In this document: in pieces, positions 60,530 through 64,000 of the stretch
Layout: the number at the start of each line of letters is the position of its first letter
How positions within the stretch are numbered: the first letter of the stretch is position 1
Assembly (NCBI RefSeq): GCF_012927085.1
Contig: NZ_JABBFX010000002.1
Span: 124,001 to 188,000, forward strand
Direction of reading: 5' to 3'
DNA length: 64,000 bases
DNA from: Ramlibacter agri
Lineage (GTDB): Bacteria; Pseudomonadota; Gammaproteobacteria; Burkholderiales; Burkholderiaceae_C
Position numbers and translations under genes: made by a program
The notes under the pieces: generated by a model
What the model saw: the letters and a program-made list of their open reading frames with translations, nothing else
Told to the model about the DNA's origin: nothing
The model's database searches: none

Positions 60530-61512
60530 CAAATGCTCCCCGACATTTCCCGTTCTTCTTGAAGGAGCAGCAACGCCAGCAACTTGTCGCGATGCGAGCG
60601 GTAGGACGCCGCCATGCTTGCCTGGTTGATTGTCCTGTCGAACACGAGGCCCCCCGCAAATGCGACAGGGATGGACAAGTATCCGCCCCCCAATGCATAG
60701 ACCGTCGCACCTATGAGTTGCGTGGTGACCGTTCGCTGGCTGCGCCTGGCCAAAGCCATCTTGAATGAGTCCATAGACTGGGCGCCCACTGCAAGTCTGT
60801 AGCCCTCATACAAGGCCATGGCAGCTAAAGGCAGCAGCGGATGGAAATGGTCCAAGAAGGACTCGGTCAGCGAAGCATCGGCGGCATCCACGGCATCCGT
60901 CACATATGCCCGCAGGTCGTGGTCAGATACGCCACTGTCCAAAACCAAGCCGCTATGCGCCACTTCGTCGGTCGCCAAAATCTGGATGTCTGGATAGCGT
61001 TCCAACGCCGACTGGATGTAGCCCACGCTGTCGGTCGCCTTCAGCTGCAAATACTCCAAGACGTCGCCATGGTCATCCACAATTCGCAGGTCCCATCCCG
61101 GCTGGGTCATTGAATCGGCGAGCACGGCCTTCTGCCCTGCCTCCAACAGCAACGGCCCGACGCGCTCCCCCTGATTCAGTTTCTCGACGACTAGGTACTC
61201 GAAGTACTTGCCCTTGGCGGTATTCACTGCACCTTGCAGGGCATCGCCGTCCAGAGCGAACAGGCGAGCCTCCGTCAGCGAGGGATTCGTGTCGTGAATC
61301 GCCCGCAGTAGCAATGGGTCGACATCTTCAGGGCGAGCGCCGTCTCCAATCTCAACAGAGGCCGCCGCAACTGCGACGTCTAAGAGAGACTCGCGATGAG
61401 TTTTCAGGAACCGGCTGAATGCTCGTTGAAACGCCTCTCCGGGCGGCAGGTCACCATTCGCCGCGTATTTACTTGCGAGGTGACTGAGGCGCGTGGACGG
61501 TATGTGCTCCAT
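60529..61512 (-). CDS. Unknown protein with PD-(D/E)xK-like nuclease core and hydrophobic C-terminal segments
   Basis: A 327-residue protein. Residues 100-160 fit a PD-(D/E)xK nuclease: 'GKYFEYLVVEKL' (E105/E110), 'QPGWDLRIVD' (D141) and 'VLEYLQLKAT' (Q156-x-K158, a QxK variant of the third motif). Two hydrophobic stretches follow at about 225-245 and 266-290, the second glycine-rich (ALGGGYLSIPVAFAGG). It could be a membrane-anchored nuclease effector. It lies 7 bp after the 75-aa gene and overlaps the zinc-ribbon gene by one base, within the pglX-pglZ interval. Confidence 0.82.
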   Translation of the reverse strand: MEHIPSTRLSHLASKYAANGDLPPGEAFQRAFSRFLKTHRESLLDVAVAAASVEIGDGARPEDVDPLLLRAIHDTNPSLTEARLFALDGDALQGAVNTAKGKYFEYLVVEKLNQGERVGPLLLEAGQKAVLADSMTQPGWDLRIVDDHGDVLEYLQLKATDSVGYIQSALERYPDIQILATDEVAHSGLVLDSGVSDHDLRAYVTDAVDAADASLTESFLDHFHPLLPLAAMALYEGYRLAVGAQSMDSFKMALARRSQRTVTTQLIGATVYALGGGYLSIPVAFAGGLVFDRTINQASMAASYRSHRDKLLALLLLQEEREMSGSI

Positions 61513-61519
61513 TTAACCT

Positions 61520-61747
61520 CTAGGACTTGCGCAACTTTGCGAGTTCCGCCTTCATGCGCTGCAGGTCAGCGACCCAACCCGATGCCGAGATGCCTTCCGC
61601 CTCAAGTCCCAAGCCCTGTTCTATTCGTGCGATGCGCCGCTCCAGTCCTTGGACGAACTGGTCCAGTCCCCCGAGGACTTCCTCCACCATCAACAGGTGC
61701 TGCTCCATCTGGGCGCGCAATTCCTTCTGCGTCACCGTTTCAAACAT
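61520..61747 (-). CDS. Small coiled-coil protein in the BREX operon
   Basis: A 75-residue, almost entirely helical protein with heptad-like leucines and methionines ('LRAQMEQHLLMVEEVLGGLDQFVQGLERRIARIEQGLG' ... 'LQRMKAELAKL'). No catalytic motif or membrane helix is seen. AGGAG 6-7 nt upstream supports the ATG. It sits 36 bp after the 90-aa gene and 7 bp before the nuclease-like gene, so it is likely a partner or regulator of the latter. Family not recognised. Confidence 0.7.
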   Translation of the reverse strand: MFETVTQKELRAQMEQHLLMVEEVLGGLDQFVQGLERRIARIEQGLGLEAEGISASGWVADLQRMKAELAKLRKS

Positions 61748-61783
61748 GGTTTCTCCTGAGGTGGTGCCACTGAGCTCAGCTCT

Positions 61784-62056
61784 TCACGGTGAGGTCGCCG
61801 TTCCAAAATCGACGTCTGAATACGCGAGAAACGAACAAGCGTCGAAGAATGTGGCCGGGGGCTTCGTCTTATGGGTGACGAGTACGAGGTCGTAATCGTC
61901 ATCACCCGCGCCAGGGCCACCGCGGGCAAGCTTGAAGGACGCATAGCCTCGCCTCCCCTTCGTGAAGGCGGTGGCATCGTACGCCTTCTGAATGCGCTGG
62001 TGCGCCGCGATTTCGGAGGCGGGAACTCCTGCAGATTCGATTAGGCGAATCTCCAT
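61784..62056 (-). CDS. Small hypothetical protein, possible NERD-like fragment
   Basis: A 90-residue protein. Its first ~70 residues loosely resemble the start of NERD-type nuclease domains ('GVPASEIAAHQRIQKAY', 'GYASFKL', 'DDDYDLVLVTH'), but the sequence ends before the expected catalytic lysine region. It may be a decayed or truncated nuclease, or an unrelated small protein. GGAG lies about 12 nt upstream of the ATG. It is 76 bp after pglX in the same direction. The resemblance is weak. Confidence 0.55.
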   Translation of the reverse strand: MEIRLIESAGVPASEIAAHQRIQKAYDATAFTKGRRGYASFKLARGGPGAGDDDYDLVLVTHKTKPPATFFDACSFLAYSDVDFGTATSP

Positions 62057-62132
62057 TACGAGAAATTCTCCAAGAACCCGAAGGCACCAACGTCGTAGCT
62101 GCGCGGTACAGTGGCCGCGATACGGAACCCGG

Positions 62133-64000
62133 TCATACGATTCCCCTTGCCTTCCGCTTCTCCTTTAACGTGAGGGGATGGTGGTTCACACGCTCGCCCT
62201 TGAACACCTTGAACCACGGCGCGCTCTCACCGTCTTTTCCGCGGTCCTTGTCCCAAGTGATGTTCAGCTTGGGCTTCTTGTTATGGCGCAGTACCTCCGC
62301 TGTCATGAACGGCCGAATGTTCAGCCGCACGCCATCGTTGAGGTCCGGATTCCACCCAACGGGCTGTTCTGCCAGGGACTTCCAACGCACAAAGATGTCA
62401 TAGGGTGGTTCGCCTTCGAGAATGAGCTCCAAGCGGCGCTTCAGGTCTTGAGCGGCGGCTAGGCGGGTATGGGAGCCGTCGATGCCGCCGCGGATGCCGG
62501 CCTCCTGCTGGCGAATCCAGTCTCCCAGGTACGTGTGGAGGAGGCGCTCTAGGTTCTTGACATCCAGCTTATGGTAGTTCACCAGCGCCGCAAACCCGTC
62601 TTTGAGCCCGTCCCACACGTGCCAGATGAACGGCCGGTGGTGAAAGCGCTTGACGTGCTGCTCGAAGAACTTGTCGCGTAGCCAAACATCGAGGCTTATG
62701 GTGGTGCAGTCCGCGGCGGTGAGCAGTTTGTCAAGCACGCCAGGCTTCCAACTGCCGGGTTTTGCACTCTCCCAAGCAGCAATCAACAGTTTCAGCAATC
62801 GCTCGTGCGCCGGCGGCTCGCCACGTACCGAAGGCAGACATAGTATGCCGTCATCGTCCGCGTGCTCGCGAAGCAGCTCGCTGCGTGCAATCCAGCTGCG
62901 AGCAGAAGCGGCCAGCTTCATTGGACGGTCCGACTCGGCCGGCCAGCGGTAACCCGCGAGCCGGGCCACTGCCACCTGAAGTGGGTCTGTCGAGGGCTGA
63001 GGATGGCCGTGGAACAGCCATTCAACCGGGTCGTCGGAGTACGGCTCCGGAAGACCGTCCGGGTAGCGGGTCGCGGCTATCTGTTGCCAATGCGCCAAGT
63101 CGAATGGCACTCTCACGAGAGTACCAGTTGCAACACTGAGCTTTTGGTTAACCTTTCGAATCGCCGCTTCGTACACCGGGTCCGAACAATAGGCCCAAAC
63201 AGCAGGCAAATGGTCTTCGTGACGAGGGACAATGGCTGCTGTTATCTTTTCATGGATGTCCCCGAGGTAAAGGCACCTAGGAAGAGATTTCATTTGTCCG
63301 ACCAATACTCCGCGCCTGTTCCAAGCACTGTGCCCCTGAACACGAGCGCCTTCGAAATTGGCCAAGGCACCGTTCCCCTGCTCCCAACGGAGCACATTGG
63401 ACATGCCGCCATAGGTGGTGGTGGAATCAGGAGAGCCAGCGAACGGAGCCCATACTCGTTGGTCGATGTGGTGGTTCTCCCAGAAGGCTTGAACGAACCG
63501 GTCCCCATCCCCTGTTGATAGGCCCTCGACGCTTGTCGCGTAATCGCTCAGCATCGCAGCCGCAGCAATTGACTCGAGCGCGACTACTGCGTCGGGATTG
63601 GACAGCTGTCCTCGCTGACTCACACACGAAAGTTGGCCGTTCAGGAGCAGTTTCGCTTTCTCTTGGGCGCCTTTCCGCGTGCTCGCGTCGACCCCACGAA
63701 GGTGGAAAGATTCTTCCGCGGGAGTGCGTGTTTGAGTTAGGAGGATGGCTTGGACCACCTCACCACTGATAGTCTCAAATGCACCCGGCCCCAATCTGGC
63801 CAGAAGATTCCATTGAACGCGTCTCAGCAAGGATTGACGCTGTTTCTTGTAGCTCGCAAGAAATAACCAGTTCTGCGGCATCACGATTTGAACCACGCCG
63901 GTACCGACGTTTCCATCGGGTTCACAGGTGAGCTCCAAGCAGCGCTCTAGGAACACATTAGCGAGGTCGTTCTTTGCCTCAGGATAGTGGCTATCGCAGT
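62133..64000 (-). CDS. pglX: BREX adenine-specific DNA methyltransferase PglX, C-terminal part (5' end outside window)
   Basis: At least 622 residues, open to the right edge with no start in view. The visible part covers the end of the methylase domain: 'YPEAKNDLANVFLERCLEL', 'MPQNWLFLASYKKQR' and 'GAFETISGEVVQAIL', typical of PglX/Eco57I-like N6-adenine methylases. It then runs through the target-recognition and helical C-terminus ('FFEQHVKRFHHRPFIWHVWDG', 'LNDGVRLNIRPF', 'HPLTLKEKRKAR'). In BREX, PglX marks host DNA at a non-palindromic site. The pglZ and brxL genes behind it support PglX over a DISARM-type methylase, which shares similar blocks. Confidence 0.8.
   Translation of the reverse strand, partial: CDSHYPEAKNDLANVFLERCLELTCEPDGNVGTGVVQIVMPQNWLFLASYKKQRQSLLRRVQWNLLARLGPGAFETISGEVVQAILLTQTRTPAEESFHLRGVDASTRKGAQEKAKLLLNGQLSCVSQRGQLSNPDAVVALESIAAAAMLSDYATSVEGLSTGDGDRFVQAFWENHHIDQRVWAPFAGSPDSTTTYGGMSNVLRWEQGNGALANFEGARVQGHSAWNRRGVLVGQMKSLPRCLYLGDIHEKITAAIVPRHEDHLPAVWAYCSDPVYEAAIRKVNQKLSVATGTLVRVPFDLAHWQQIAATRYPDGLPEPYSDDPVEWLFHGHPQPSTDPLQVAVARLAGYRWPAESDRPMKLAASARSWIARSELLREHADDDGILCLPSVRGEPPAHERLLKLLIAAWESAKPGSWKPGVLDKLLTAADCTTISLDVWLRDKFFEQHVKRFHHRPFIWHVWDGLKDGFAALVNYHKLDVKNLERLLHTYLGDWIRQQEAGIRGGIDGSHTRLAAAQDLKRRLELILEGEPPYDIFVRWKSLAEQPVGWNPDLNDGVRLNIRPFMTAEVLRHNKKPKLNITWDKDRGKDGESAPWFKVFKGERVNHHPLTLKEKRKARGIV

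Larger units (their letters stand above)
47102..64000. mobile_element. tRNA-associated genomic island carrying a BREX locus (right end outside window)
   Basis: The left boundary is the tRNA 3' fragment. Next to it lie a tyrosine integrase and a small excisionase, then orphan genes and BREX genes, all on the minus strand. The base composition is visibly less GC-rich than in 1-47 kb and the genes are unrelated to the metabolic surroundings. The element continues past 64,000, where the remaining BREX genes (upstream of pglX) and the other attachment site are expected. Confidence 0.82.

Noticed and set aside
62133..64000. DISARM (DrmMI-type) methylase instead of PglX
   Set aside because: Some C-terminal blocks are shared, but pglZ and brxL directly downstream are BREX hallmarks and no DISARM helicase is present in the window.

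Overview
The window is high-GC DNA, mostly betaproteobacterial in character. A class I phaC-phaA-phaB cluster, a Bug/TctC-type solute receptor, gentisate-pathway genes, pgeF and typical Comamonadaceae/Burkholderiales-style proteins suggest a Ramlibacter/Variovorax-like soil bacterium; this is inferred from gene content and the species is not identified. From about 47.1 kb rightwards the base composition is visibly less GC-rich and the genes are accessory.

Layout. (1) 1-16144, minus strand: one unbroken frame, cut by the left edge, encodes more than 5,381 residues of a giant surface-type protein. It opens with an LEPRLLLSA motif and carries about twelve ~100-residue Ig-like repeats. It then has a complete vanadium-haloperoxidase/PAP2-like domain, a proline-rich linker, a leishmanolysin-like zinc protease domain, calcium-binding DxDGDG repeats, LVIVD-type repeats, a beta-propeller-like stretch, a PPC domain and many IPT/TIG-like repeats. 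(2) 16.5-18.8 kb: a Rieske oxygenase and a TctC-type receptor. (3) 19.0-19.9 kb: two tandem paralogues of unknown function. (4) 19.9-23.6 kb: phaCAB for polyhydroxybutyrate synthesis, with two palindromes in its promoter. (5) 23.7-26.6 kb: a small membrane protein, pgeF, a zeta-class GST isomerase, an HSL-type esterase and an ABM monooxygenase. (6) 26.5-32.1 kb: a ribose-type ABC importer operon ending in an SMP-30/gluconolactonase gene. (7) 32.2-35.8 kb: a MarR regulator divergent from an FAD oxidoreductase, gentisate 1,2-dioxygenase and fumarylpyruvate hydrolase. The isomerase at 24.6 kb could supply the missing middle step. (8) 35.8-43.3 kb: a Nudix hydrolase, a Ser/Thr kinase, a TagH-like FHA protein, a cyclase-FHA fusion and a GH63-type glucosidase. 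(9) 43.4-46.9 kb: a translationally coupled curli operon (curlin, csgE, csgF, csgG, curlin).

(10) 47.1 kb to the right edge: a genomic island entered through the 3' end of a tRNA gene. Only the T-arm/acceptor remnant and the tRNA terminator remain at this end. A tyrosine integrase and a small excisionase come first, followed by four orphan genes. Each orphan gene, and the integrase, has a hairpin just upstream of its start. Then comes the 3' part of a BREX locus on the minus strand: the pglX C-terminus, four small or unknown genes, a GmrSD/BrxU-like DUF262-DUF1524 gene, pglZ, brxL and a gene for a protein with two C2H2-type zinc fingers.

The two most interesting elements are the bifunctional (haloperoxidase plus metalloprotease) giant exoprotein and the cassette embedded in the BREX operon. 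That cassette pairs a PD-(D/E)xK-like membrane protein with a zinc-ribbon protein and adds two small proteins and the terminal zinc-finger gene.
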